Below are positions 17,408-25,429 of a stretch of DNA of 64,000 nt, piece after piece (within the stretch, counting starts at the first letter, position 1; every line of letters starts with the position of its first letter). The position numbers and the translations under genes are program-made. The notes beneath the pieces are model-generated. The model was not told where the DNA came from, did not search any database, and was given only the letters and a program-made list of their open reading frames with translations. The DNA comes from Streptomyces albiflavescens (GTDB lineage: Bacteria; Actinomycetota; Actinomycetes; Streptomycetales; Streptomycetaceae). The stretch covers positions 753,233 to 817,232 of the forward strand of contig NZ_BMMM01000002.1 of the NCBI RefSeq assembly GCF_014645835.1. Reading direction: 5' to 3'.

Positions 17408-18187
17408 TCAGAGGGTCGCGCCGCTGTCCACCACCAGGTCGGTGCCGACGACGGAGGCCGCGTCGTCGGAGGCGAGATACAGGACGGCGGCGGCCACCTC
17501 CTCGGTGGCCGAGACGCGGCCGAGGGGCAGGGTGGCCCTGGCCCGCTCGGTGCGGTCGGCCTCCGTCTCGCCCGGTCGCAGGGACATGCTCGTGGCGGTG
17601 GCGCCGGGGCTCACCACGTTGATGCGGACGCCCTCCCGGATGTGGTCCAGGGCGGCCCCGCGGCTGAGCGCGGTCACGGCGGCCTTGGTCGCGGAGTAGG
17701 CGGCGGCACCGGCGGAGGCGGTGTGCGCGCCGAACGTGGAGGAGATGTTGACGATCGTGCCGCCCGACGGCTGGGTCCGCATCCGGGCGATCTCGGCCCG
17801 CAGGGCCAGGAACACGCCGGTGACGTTGATGCCGAGCTGGGTGTGCCAGTCGTCCTCCGGCAGGTCGGCCAGGGGCCGACCGCCCCGGAAGACGCCCGCG
17901 TTGTTGACGGCCACGTCGAGCGAGCCGAAGTGCTCCACGGTGGCCCGTACCAGCTCCTCCGCGTCGGCGGCACGGGAGACGTCCGCGGTCACCGCGAGGG
18001 CCTTGCCGCCCTGCTCTTCGATCAGCCGGACGGTCCCGGCCAGGGCCTCCGGCCGCCGCCCGGCCACGACGACCCGGGCGCCCTCCGCGGCGAGGGCGAG
18101 CGCCACGGCGCGGCCGATGCCGGACCCGGCGCCCGTGACGAGGGCGGTCCGGTCGGTGAAGCGGCCGTTCGTGCTCCGCATGGTCAT
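17408..18187 (-). CDS. SDR-family oxidoreductase controlled by the adjacent TetR gene
   Basis: This classical 259-residue SDR has TALVTGAGSGIGRAVALAL for cofactor binding, NNAGVF, the catalytic Ser in ISST, and Tyr/Lys in AAYSATKAA. Arg residues in VVVAGRRPEAL suggest an NADP preference. GGGGAG lies 4 bases before the ATG at 18187. The TetR gene lies upstream on the same strand but has its own terminator, so this gene has a separate promoter. A copy of the TetR-type operator sits at 18202-18217, 15 bases before the start codon. It is probably an inducible enzyme of detoxification or ketone metabolism; the substrate is not visible. Confidence 0.87.
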   Translation of the reverse strand: MTMRSTNGRFTDRTALVTGAGSGIGRAVALALAAEGARVVVAGRRPEALAGTVRLIEEQGGKALAVTADVSRAADAEELVRATVEHFGSLDVAVNNAGVFRGGRPLADLPEDDWHTQLGINVTGVFLALRAEIARMRTQPSGGTIVNISSTFGAHTASAGAAAYSATKAAVTALSRGAALDHIREGVRINVVSPGATATSMSLRPGETEADRTERARATLPLGRVSATEEVAAAVLYLASDDAASVVGTDLVVDSGATL

Positions 18188-18201
18188 GATCTCCCCTTTT
18201 T

Positions 18202-18217
18202 CTTGACCGATCGTTTC
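18202..18217. promoter_or_regulatory. TetR-type operator copy in front of the SDR gene
   Basis: CTTGACCGATCGTTTC is here, and its reverse complement recurs upstream of the TetR gene at 18871-18885 with a single-base difference. The core ACCGATCGT is near-palindromic, as expected for a TetR dimer site. The shared sequence is seen directly; binding is inferred. Confidence 0.6.
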
Positions 18218-18236
18218 AGTATGAGGATGAGAAAAA

Positions 18237-18257
18237 GCGCCCTCCGGTGGAGGGCGC
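18237..18257 (-). terminator. Rho-independent terminator of the TetR gene
   Basis: GCGCCCTCC and GGAGGGCGC form a perfect 9-pair stem with a 3-base loop. On the minus strand the stem is followed by TTTTTC. It lies directly after the TetR stop codon and separates the regulator from the SDR gene. Confidence 0.8.
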
Positions 18258-18262
18258 TGCAC

Positions 18263-18847
18263 TCAGTCGAGCAGGGCCAGGGCCTGCTCCGCGGCGTCCC
18301 GGACGCGGGCCGGGTCCGACGACGCCTTGCCGACGATCCGCAGGCCCTGCATCAGGACCACGAGCATGCGAGCCAGGGCGAGCGGGTCGCGGTCCCCCGG
18401 CAGTTCGCCCTGGGCTTGGGCGCGGACCAGTGTGGTGTGCAGGACGGTCTCCAGGTGGTCCCAGTTGCGCTCGACGCGCCGGGCGGAGGCCGGGTCGTGC
18501 GGGGCCAGCTCGGCCGCTGTGTTGGTGACCAGGCAGCCGCTGCGGCGCAGCTCCTCGTGGGCCGCCTCGCCCGCGTAACGGCGTACGACCTCTCGTACGG
18601 CCGGCAGCGCGGGGCCCGGTCGGGACAGCTCGCGCACGATCCGCGTGAACCCCGCCTGCTCGTACCGGTCGAAGGCCTTCAGGTACAGCTGGTGCTTGTT
18701 CCCGAAGGTCGCGTACAGGCTCGCCCTGCCGATCCCCAGGTGGTCGACCAGGTCGGCCATCGACGTCGCCTCGTAGCCGCGCCGCCAGAACAGCTCAAGG
18801 GCTGCCTGCAGCGCGGCGTCGGGATCGAACTCCTTGGTCCTGGCCAC
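18263..18847 (-). CDS. TetR/AcrR-family transcriptional repressor
   Basis: This 194-residue protein has the usual N-terminal helix-turn-helix (ELFWRRGYEATSMADLVDHLGIGRASLYATFGNK) and a C-terminal ligand-binding region with the subfamily pattern RRSGCLVTNTAAEL, common in regulators beside SDR or reductase genes. It probably represses itself and the SDR gene at 17408. The same 15-16 base motif precedes both genes, at 18871-18885 for its own promoter and 18202-18217 for the SDR. The ligand may be the SDR substrate or an electrophile; this is inference. Confidence 0.9.
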   Translation of the reverse strand: MARTKEFDPDAALQAALELFWRRGYEATSMADLVDHLGIGRASLYATFGNKHQLYLKAFDRYEQAGFTRIVRELSRPGPALPAVREVVRRYAGEAAHEELRRSGCLVTNTAAELAPHDPASARRVERNWDHLETVLHTTLVRAQAQGELPGDRDPLALARMLVVLMQGLRIVGKASSDPARVRDAAEQALALLD

Positions 18848-18870
18848 GAGCGTGACCCTAGGACTTTCGG

Positions 18871-18885
18871 GAACGATCGGTCAAG
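18871..18885. promoter_or_regulatory. TetR-type operator copy in front of the TetR gene
   Basis: GAACGATCGGTCAAG lies 24 bases before the TetR start codon. It matches the reverse complement of the site at 18202-18217 at all but one position, supporting autoregulation. The two copies are in opposite orientation relative to their genes. Confidence 0.6.
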
Positions 18886-18930
18886 TAAGTCCGAGGTGGC
18901 CGGCGGGCACCGGTCCGGCCACCCCGGCGG

Positions 18931-19281
18931 TCAGGAGGTGCGCACTTCGTACGTCGGCACCCGCACCGTCTCGTCGTCCAGGCACTGCCCCGACTCCAGG
19001 TCGAAGCGCTGCTTGAGGAGCGGGGAGGCGACGAACGGGCGGCCCTGGTGAGTGCCCGTCAGGCCGCGGGAGAGCACCGCCGCTCCGCTGAACGGGTCGC
19101 GGTTGTCAATGGCGTACGTCCGGCCCGCGCGGTCCAGGAACACCGCGACCTGGCGGCCGTCGGGGAGGAGAGCGGCGACTCCGCGGCCGGGGTTCAGCTG
19201 GGACAGGTCGCAGACCGTCAGCCAGCCGTCTTCCAGCCGCAGTTGGATCTTCAGGTCGGTCGTCTCGGGTGCCAGGGTCAT
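18931..19281 (-). CDS. nirD: Nitrite reductase [NAD(P)H] small subunit
   Basis: This 116-residue protein has the NirD Rieske-like fold (WLTVCDLSQLNPGRGVAALL, VAVFLDRAGRTYAIDNRDPFS, GRPFVASPLLKQRFDL) but no Cys/His iron-sulfur ligands, as is normal for NirD. It partners NirB in reducing nitrite to ammonium in the cytoplasm. Its ATG overlaps the nirB stop by 4 bases (ATGA), so the two are translationally coupled. It is the last gene of the three-gene operon. Confidence 0.93.
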   Translation of the reverse strand: MTLAPETTDLKIQLRLEDGWLTVCDLSQLNPGRGVAALLPDGRQVAVFLDRAGRTYAIDNRDPFSGAAVLSRGLTGTHQGRPFVASPLLKQRFDLESGQCLDDETVRVPTYEVRTS

Positions 19282-21884
19282 CGCTGGGCGCTTCCTTCCA
19301 GGGGGCGAGTGCCGATGGTCAGCAGCGGCAGGTCGGGCTTGATCTGGTCGCGCTCGGGGACGAAGCCGACGACCGGGTCGGGGGTGTCCGGGGCGTTCAC
19401 GAAGGACACGAACCGGGCCAGCTTCTCGGGGTCGTTGATGGTCTCGGCCCACTCGTCGCGGTAGTTCGCCACGTGCGCCGACATCAGCGCCTCCAGTTCC
19501 TCGCAGATGCCCAGCGAGTCGTGGACCACCACATCGCGTACGTGGTCCAGGCCGCCCTCGATCCGCTCCAGCCAGGTCGAGGTGCGCTCCAGGCGGTCGG
19601 CGGTGCGGATGTAGAACATCAGGAACCGGTCGATGAGGCGGACCAGTTCGGCGTCGGACAGGTCCTGGGCCAGCAGGTCCGCGTGGCGCGGGGTCGCGCC
19701 GCCGTTGCCGCCGACGTACAGGTTCCAGCCGCTCGAGGTGGCGATCACGCCGAAGTCCTTGGACTGGGCCTCGGCGCACTCGCGGGCGCACCCGGAGACC
19801 GCCGACTTCAGCTTGTGCGGGGACCTGAGCCCCCGGTAGCGCAGCTCCAGGTCGATGGCCATGCGGACCGAGTCCTGGACGCCGTAGCGGCACCAGGTCT
19901 GGCCCACACAGGACTTGACCGTGCGGAGCGACTTCCCGTACGCGTGGCCCGACTCGAATCCGGCATCCACCAACCTCGCCCAGATCAGCGGGAGTTGCTC
20001 CACCCGCGCACCGAACATGTCGATGCGCTGGCCACCGGTGATCTTCGTGTAGAGGCCGAAGTCCCTGGCCACCTCGCCGATCACGATGAGCTTTTCGGGG
20101 GTGATCTCGCCGCCGGGGATGCGCGGCACGATCGAGTACGAGCCGTTCTTCTGGAGGTTGGCGAGGAAGTGGTCGTTGGTGTCCTGGAGTGCGGCCTGTT
20201 CGCCGCCCAGGACATAGCCGTCCGCGCCGATCGTCGGGGCGAGCGAGGCGATGATCGAGGCGACGGCGGGCTTGCAGGTCTCGCAGCCGTCGCCACCCTG
20301 GGCGCCCTCACGGCCGTGGCGGTCGAGGAGCTGCTGGTACGAAGTGATCCTCAGGGCCAGGACGATCTCGTACAGCTCCTCGCGGGTCTGCGCGAAGCAG
20401 CCGCACAGGCCCTTGTCGACCTCGACGCCGGACGCCTCCAGCTCGGCGTTGACCAGCTGGCCGAGCACCTTGACGCAACTGCCGCACGTGGTACCGGCCT
20501 TGGTGCACTTCTTCACCTCGGGCACGGTGGTGCACTTGTGCTCGGTGACCGCGCCGCGGATCGTGCCCTTGCGCACGTTGTTGCAGGAGCAGATGATCGC
20601 GTCGTCCGGCAGTGCGGTCGGGCCGAGCTGGGCGGACTCCCCGGTGCCGGCGGGCAGCACCAGCGACTCGGGCGAGACCGGCGGCACCGAACCGGTGAAG
20701 GCCTTCAGCGTGCCGTACGCCTCCGCGTCGCCAACCAGGATTCCGCCGAGCAGCGTGCCGTCGCGGCCGATGACCAGCTTCTTGTACAGGCCCGCGCGGG
20801 AGTCGGAGTAGACGACGTCCAGGCAGTCCTCGGTGGCGCCGTGCGCGTCACCGAAGGACGCCACGTCCACGCCGAGCAGCTTCAGCTTGGTGGACAGATC
20901 GGCGCCGACGAAAGCTGCTTCGTCGGAAGCGATGGTCGCCGCCGCCGTCTCGGCCTGCTCGTAACCGGGGGCGACCAGGCCGTACACCCGGCCGTCGGAG
21001 GCCAGCGCGCACTCGCCGATCGCGAAGACGTGCGGGTCGGCGACCGTACGGCACTGCTCGTCGACCGTGATGCCGCCGCGCTCGCCGACCGTCAGGCCGC
21101 AGTCGCGGGCCAGCTGGTCGCGGGGGCGGACACCGGCGCTGAACACCACCAGGCCGGTGGCGAGTTCGGAGCCGTCGGACAGCTTCATGCCGGTGACCGC
21201 GCCGTCCTCGCCGACGACGATCTCCTGGGTGCCCACCCCGGTGTGGACGGTCAGGCCCATGTCCTCGATCGTGCGCAGCAGCGCGGCGCCGCCGCCCTCG
21301 TCGACCTGCACCGGCATCAACCGCGGCGCGAACTCGACGATGTGGCTGGTGAGTCCGAGACCCTTCAGCGCACCAGCGGCCTCCAGACCGAGCAGACCGC
21401 CGCCGACCACGGCACCGGTCGAGCGGGTCTTGGCGTACTCCTCGATGGCGAGGAGGTCCTCGATCGTGCGGTAGACGAAGCAGCCCTTGGCGTCCTTGTT
21501 GGGGACCGGCGGCACGAAGGGGTAGGAGCCGGTGGCCAGGACGAGGATGTCGTAGTCGACGACCAGACCCGAGCGGGCGGTCACCTTCCTCGCCTCGCGG
21601 TCGATCGTCTCCGCCGGGTCACCGATGTACAGCTCGATGCCCTCCTTCTCGATGAACTCCATGTCGGTCATCGAGAGGTCCTCGGGCGTCTTGCCCGAGA
21701 AGTACGAGGTGAGCGCCACACGGTCGTACGCGGGACGCGGCTCCTCGCACAGCACGACCACGCGGTGCGTGGCGGTCAGGCCGCGCTCGGCGAGCGCTTC
21801 GAGGAAGCGCTGGCCGACCATGCCATGGCCGACGAGCACGATCGTGGGGCGGGGCCGGTCCCCACCGAGTGCGGTCGTGGACAT
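19278..21884 (-). CDS. nirB: Nitrite reductase [NAD(P)H] large subunit
   Basis: This 868-residue siroheme enzyme makes ammonium from nitrite. The order is an N-terminal FAD/NAD domain (VLVGHGMVGQRFLEAL, VVGGGLLGLEAAGAL), two Cys-rich BFD-like [2Fe-2S] segments (ICSCNNV...TTCGSC, then GLCGC...GCETCKP), and the ferredoxin-like and siroheme/[4Fe-4S] sulfite-reductase-type half with CVGQTWC and SGCARECAEAQ. GGAGG lies 6 bases before the ATG, which overlaps the upstream stop by one base (TGATG). Siroheme would need the chelatase at 39161. GlnR-type nitrogen control is suggested by the motif at 23157-23183. Confidence 0.96.
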   Translation of the reverse strand: MSTTALGGDRPRPTIVLVGHGMVGQRFLEALAERGLTATHRVVVLCEEPRPAYDRVALTSYFSGKTPEDLSMTDMEFIEKEGIELYIGDPAETIDREARKVTARSGLVVDYDILVLATGSYPFVPPVPNKDAKGCFVYRTIEDLLAIEEYAKTRSTGAVVGGGLLGLEAAGALKGLGLTSHIVEFAPRLMPVQVDEGGGAALLRTIEDMGLTVHTGVGTQEIVVGEDGAVTGMKLSDGSELATGLVVFSAGVRPRDQLARDCGLTVGERGGITVDEQCRTVADPHVFAIGECALASDGRVYGLVAPGYEQAETAAATIASDEAAFVGADLSTKLKLLGVDVASFGDAHGATEDCLDVVYSDSRAGLYKKLVIGRDGTLLGGILVGDAEAYGTLKAFTGSVPPVSPESLVLPAGTGESAQLGPTALPDDAIICSCNNVRKGTIRGAVTEHKCTTVPEVKKCTKAGTTCGSCVKVLGQLVNAELEASGVEVDKGLCGCFAQTREELYEIVLALRITSYQQLLDRHGREGAQGGDGCETCKPAVASIIASLAPTIGADGYVLGGEQAALQDTNDHFLANLQKNGSYSIVPRIPGGEITPEKLIVIGEVARDFGLYTKITGGQRIDMFGARVEQLPLIWARLVDAGFESGHAYGKSLRTVKSCVGQTWCRYGVQDSVRMAIDLELRYRGLRSPHKLKSAVSGCARECAEAQSKDFGVIATSSGWNLYVGGNGGATPRHADLLAQDLSDAELVRLIDRFLMFYIRTADRLERTSTWLERIEGGLDHVRDVVVHDSLGICEELEALMSAHVANYRDEWAETINDPEKLARFVSFVNAPDTPDPVVGFVPERDQIKPDLPLLTIGTRPLEGSAQR

Positions 21885-23134
21885 CAGGAGCCTCCATCAT
21901 TGGTGAGCAGGTGGAGCAGGGGTGCGCCGTCCGAGGGGAGCGGCTCTGCTCCCTCCCAGGCGCGGGCGAGCGCGCCGACGGTGCCGAGTTCGCCGACGAG
22001 TACGCCGCCGACCACGCGGTCGTCGCGGACGACGACCTTGCGGTAGGTGCCGCGGGTGGCGTCGGTGAGCTGGACGACGTCGTCGCCCGGCCGGGGTTCG
22101 GGTTCGCCGAACGCGGCGAGGTCGAAGGGGGTGTCGCCGCCCGAGAGGGTGAGGCGGGTCAGGGAACGGGTGCCGGTGTAGCGGGGGTTCGTGTCGCCCG
22201 CGATCGACTCGGCCAGGATGTCCGCCTGTTCGAGGGCAGGTGCGGCCAAGCCGTAGACGGTGCCCTCGTGCTGGGCGCAGTCGCCGATCGCCCGGATGTG
22301 CGGGTCGGACGTCCGCAGTTCGTCGTCGACGAGGATGCCCTTGTGGACGGCGAGTCCCGCGTCCTGGGCGAGGCCCACGCGGGGGTGGACGCCGCAGGCC
22401 AGCACGACGAGATCGGCGTCGAGGGCGTATCCGTCGGCCATCTCGACCGAGCGGACCGCGCCGCCGACACAGCGCACGTCGCGCACCCGGCACTCGGTGT
22501 GCACCTCGACGCCCAGGTCCGTGAGGTGCCGGTGGACCAGGCGGGACGCGGACGGGTCGAGCTGGCGCTCCATGAGCCGCTCGGACTGCTGGGCCAGCAC
22601 CACCTGGGCGCCGCGCACGGCGAGCGCGCGGGCGGCGGAGACGCCGAGGAGACCGCCGCCGATCACGACGGCGCGGGCGCCGGGCCGTACGGCCTTCGAC
22701 AGGCCCAGGCAGTCGTCCATCGTGCGGAAGGCGTGGACACCTTCCGGGAGCTCGTGGCCGCCGTGGCGGAACAGACCGCGCAGCGGCGGGAGTACGGGGT
22801 TCGAGCCGGTCGCGAGGACCAGCGTGTCGTATGCGATCACCGAGCCGTCCGCACAGCGCAGCGTGCGCGCCGCGCGGTCGATACCGGTGACCCGGGCGCG
22901 GGTCAGCCGGCCCGGCACCGGGAGGGCGATCACCTCGGGGGCGTACCGACCGGCCAGGACCTCGGCCAGTAGCACGCGGTTGTACGGGCGGTGTTCCTCC
23001 TCGCCGACGAGCTCGACGGACAGGGCGGGGGCTCCCGCCGTGGCGCCGGACGCACCGAGCTCTTCGAGGCGTCGGGCGAGCCGGGCGCCCGCGAGCCCGG
23101 CGCCGATCACCACCACACGCTTATTCGAGGTCAT
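21884..23134 (-). CDS. NAD(P)/FAD-dependent oxidoreductase of the nitrite reductase operon
   Basis: This 416-residue pyridine nucleotide-disulphide type flavoprotein has VVVIGAGLAGARLARRL at the N-terminus, ATGSNPVLPPLRG, a second nucleotide loop VVIGGGLLGVSAARAL, and the FAD contact AIGDCA near residue 300. It resembles the N-terminal half of NirB and probably feeds electrons to nitrite or nitrate reductase. It heads the operon and is coupled to nirB by TGATG. The ATG at 23134 is the third residue of a possible MVM start (GTG at 23140); no good ribosome site precedes either, so a very short leader is possible. Confidence 0.88.
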   Translation of the reverse strand: MTSNKRVVVIGAGLAGARLARRLEELGASGATAGAPALSVELVGEEEHRPYNRVLLAEVLAGRYAPEVIALPVPGRLTRARVTGIDRAARTLRCADGSVIAYDTLVLATGSNPVLPPLRGLFRHGGHELPEGVHAFRTMDDCLGLSKAVRPGARAVVIGGGLLGVSAARALAVRGAQVVLAQQSERLMERQLDPSASRLVHRHLTDLGVEVHTECRVRDVRCVGGAVRSVEMADGYALDADLVVLACGVHPRVGLAQDAGLAVHKGILVDDELRTSDPHIRAIGDCAQHEGTVYGLAAPALEQADILAESIAGDTNPRYTGTRSLTRLTLSGGDTPFDLAAFGEPEPRPGDDVVQLTDATRGTYRKVVVRDDRVVGGVLVGELGTVGALARAWEGAEPLPSDGAPLLHLLTNDGGS

Positions 23135-23156
23135 GACCACACGGTGCGGTGCCGGT

Positions 23157-23183
23157 GTTACCCGGCCGCATCACGACTGTTTC
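23157..23183 (-). promoter_or_regulatory. GlnR-like box upstream of the nitrite reductase operon
   Basis: On the minus strand, GAAAC, GATGC and GTAAC are separated by exactly 6 bases each. The published GlnR layout alternates gTnAC and GaAAc pentamers every 11 bases. Two of the three pentamers fit well and one is weak. It ends 22 bases before the start codon. Nitrite reductase operons are known GlnR targets in streptomycetes. Spacing is seen; regulation is inferred. Confidence 0.5.
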
Positions 23184-23371
23184 CCGGGAGGAACGCTGCC
23201 CTCAGCGGGGAAGGGGTCCGGATGTGAGGGTTCGGCGCACCGGCCGGGGGCGGGCGTGAGGTGGGGTCAACCGAACCCATGGTTTCCGTGCAGGCACGAT
23301 CGATCACGGCGGCCCGGCGCGGAAGCCTTGAGGCGTCGGGTTCCACCACCTCACGCCCAGGGGGACAGATC

Positions 23372-23917
23372 ATGGCCATCGCCCGGAAACTCCAGCCGCA
23401 GCCCGTCCGCGACGACTCCGCCGTACGTGTCTGGCGGGTCGTCCGGGAACCGTTCATGGCGGACACCTGGCGCCGGGTCGCCTACGCGCTGCTGGCCTTT
23501 CCGGTGGGGGTGATCTGCGTCCCACTGGCGCTGGCCGGTGCTCCGACGGCGCGTGGGCAGCGAGCGCTCGTACGCCGTTTCCTGGGTGACCCGGGGGGTG
23601 CCCCGGGCGTCCCCGGCGTCCCGGGCAGGGAGCCGCCCGGGGCCTCGCGCGGTCTGGCCCACGCGGTTCTCGCGACGCCCCTCAACCTCGTGGTGCTGGC
23701 GGTCACGGTCTACGGCTGGTCCCTGGTGCCGATGAACGTGGGCTGGCCCCTGCGCGCCGGTTCCGACTACGCGGACGCCTGGGGCGGGCCCACCTTCGCC
23801 GGGGCCTGGACCTTCCACGCGATCGTCGGCGGGCTCGGCTTCCTGCTCCTCATGCCGTGGCTCGGCCGGGGCATGGCATCCGTACAGCGCCGCCTCGCGG
23901 CGGCGCTCCTCTGCTAG
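23372..23917 (+). pseudogene. Sensor-domain protein truncated by a miniature element (kinase part missing)
   Basis: The 181 residues match the N-terminal putative-sensor membrane domain of streptomycete histidine kinases (FMADTWRRVAYALLAFPVGV, later GGLGFLLLMPWLGRGMASVQRRLAAALL), with about four hydrophobic segments and an Ala/Gly/Pro-rich linker between pairs. Where relatives continue into a HisKA_3 kinase, the frame ends in LLC followed by TAG, and that TAG lies inside the CTAG end of the element at 23914. So the stop is supplied by the insertion. AGGGGGAC precedes the ATG. A shorter sensor-only protein could still be made. The next gene is an intact kinase with the same kind of sensor domain. 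Confidence 0.6.
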
Positions 23918-24119
23918 GCCCTGTCGTCACATTCCCGTCTGCCCCGCGACGCCATGCACGCACTCTCGCCGCACCGGGCACAGACCCAAGTACATCCAGT
24001 ACGAGGGCCTGTGCCCGGCACTCCCCCAGCCTTCGGCCGGGGGGACCCCCAGAGCACGCACCTGACGCCGCAGGGCCCGCCCTCCGGGCGGACGACGGGA
24101 ATGTGACGACAGGACCTAG
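23914..24119. mobile_element. Miniature inverted-repeat element, family A copy 2
   Basis: This 206-base element is in the opposite orientation to copy 1 at 16137. It has the same outer ends (CTAGGCCCTGTCGTCA and its complement) and the same central hairpin GGGCACAG...CTGTGCCC. Compared with copy 1, five bases are replaced by a 30-base GC-rich palindrome at 24021-24050. Its left CTAG supplies the stop codon of the sensor-domain gene, and its right end lies 9 bases before the histidine kinase ATG, so it also holds any promoter or ribosome site of that gene. Confidence 0.75.
24021..24050. repeat. GC-rich palindrome nested inside the family A element
   Basis: CTCCCCCAGCCTTCGGCCGG runs into a run of G then ACCCCC; the outer CCCCC/GGGGG blocks pair. 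Related palindromes with the pattern CTCCCCC...GGGGGGACCCC occur inside the family B element (63703-63741) and beside its fragment (35695-35734). It is absent from copy 1, so it is a separable repeat unit. Confidence 0.6.
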
Positions 24120-24128
24120 GTTGATCCC

Positions 24129-25406
24129 ATGAACCGCCTCCGCGCCACGCTGCGCTTCCCCTTCGGGCGGCAGGCCCTCGCGGCCCTCCTCTACGGGCTG
24201 ATCGCCTTCCCGCTCGCCCTGATCGGGTTCGTCCTCACCCTCGTGGGGCTGCTGGTCGGCGGCGTGCTGTCGGTGACCACGCTGGGGCTGTGGCTGATCG
24301 CCGTCACCGTACGGGGAGCGCTCGCCCTGGGCAGGCTCCAGCGCGCGCTGGCCCGGCGTCTGCTGGGGCTGGAGATCGAGGACCCGGCGCGTCGCGAGGG
24401 CGCCGGGATCCTGGGCTGGCGACGCGCTCTGCTCGCCGACCGGAGCGGCTGGCGCGCCGTCGCCTGCGCGCTGGTGACGCCCTTCACCGCCGTCTTCGCG
24501 TACGCCGCCCTCGTCATCGGCTACGTATACGGCGTCCTGCTCACCCTCCACCCTCTCCTCAAGCACTGGAACTACAACACCGAGCGGGCGAGTGACGGCA
24601 CGGAACGCCGTGTGTCGCTGGAGTTCTTCGGGTTCCAAGTCGACTCCTGGCCACGGTGGTTGATCCCCGTGGCCCTGGGACTGCTGCTGCTCGGCACTGC
24701 CTCCTGGCTGCTGCGGTACGGACTCGGCCCGCACCGCGCGCTGCTCACCGTGCTGCTCGGTCCCGATGCCGCCGAGCGCCGCATCCGCGCCCTGGAGGAG
24801 ACCCGTGCCCAGGCTGTGGACGATGCGGCGGCGACCCTGCGGCGCATCGAACGCGACCTGCACGACGGCACCCAGGCCCGGCTGGTCGGCCTCGCGATGC
24901 ACCTCACGATGATCCGCGAGCTGATCGGCACGGGGGCTTCCCCAAAAGAGCTGCTCGCCGTCGTCGACACCGCGCGGGGCAACGCCACGCAGGCCATCGC
25001 CGACCTGCGCCATCTCGTCAAGGGCATCCACCCGCCCGTACTGGACCAGGGCCTGGACACCGCCCTGGCCACGCTCGCCGCCGACAGCGCCCTGCCCGTC
25101 GGCGTCGACACCGACATCGCGTCCCGGCCGAGCCCGGCGGTCGAGTCGATCGCGTACTTCTGCGCCGCCGAACTCCTCGCCAACGCGACCAAGCACAGCG
25201 GGGCAAGCGGTGCCACCGTGACGGTTACCGCGCGGGACGGGCTGCTGCGACTGAGCGTGCGCGACGACGGACGCGGGGGAGCGGTCATCGGCGCGGGCTC
25301 GGGCCTGACCGGGCTGCTCACCCGGGCACGGACCGTCGACGGCACGCTCACCTGCGACAGTCCGCCGGGAGGGCCTACGGTGGTCACGGTCGAGCTGCCG
25401 TACTGA
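24129..25406 (+). CDS. Sensor histidine kinase (putative-sensor domain, HisKA_3)
   Basis: This is a 425-residue membrane kinase of a two-component system. Residues about 1-210 form a putative-sensor domain with four to five hydrophobic segments. The dimerisation/phosphoacceptor helix carries His245 in ERDLHDGTQARL, typical of HisKA_3 (NarL/DesK-type) kinases. The ATP-binding domain has NATKHSGASGATVTV (N box), VRDDGRGG and GSGLTGLLTRAR. It pairs with the LuxR-type regulator that starts 24 bases after its stop. Its start lies 9 bases from a miniature element, so its expression may depend on that element. The signal is unknown. Confidence 0.93.
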   Translation: MNRLRATLRFPFGRQALAALLYGLIAFPLALIGFVLTLVGLLVGGVLSVTTLGLWLIAVTVRGALALGRLQRALARRLLGLEIEDPARREGAGILGWRRALLADRSGWRAVACALVTPFTAVFAYAALVIGYVYGVLLTLHPLLKHWNYNTERASDGTERRVSLEFFGFQVDSWPRWLIPVALGLLLLGTASWLLRYGLGPHRALLTVLLGPDAAERRIRALEETRAQAVDDAAATLRRIERDLHDGTQARLVGLAMHLTMIRELIGTGASPKELLAVVDTARGNATQAIADLRHLVKGIHPPVLDQGLDTALATLAADSALPVGVDTDIASRPSPAVESIAYFCAAELLANATKHSGASGATVTVTARDGLLRLSVRDDGRGGAVIGAGSGLTGLLTRARTVDGTLTCDSPPGGPTVVTVELPY

Positions 25407-25429
25407 TCACGAGGGGGCACGAGGGTCAC

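Noticed and set aside
19269-22046. Plus-strand open frame of 925 codons opposite nirB
   Set aside because: Composition is the reverse-frame signature of nirB; no start signal or recognisable motif.
24001-24120. CRISPR-like or tandem spacer arrangement around the palindromes
   Set aside because: There are no regularly spaced identical repeats; the structure is a single miniature element with a nested palindrome. No CRISPR array or cas gene is seen in the window.
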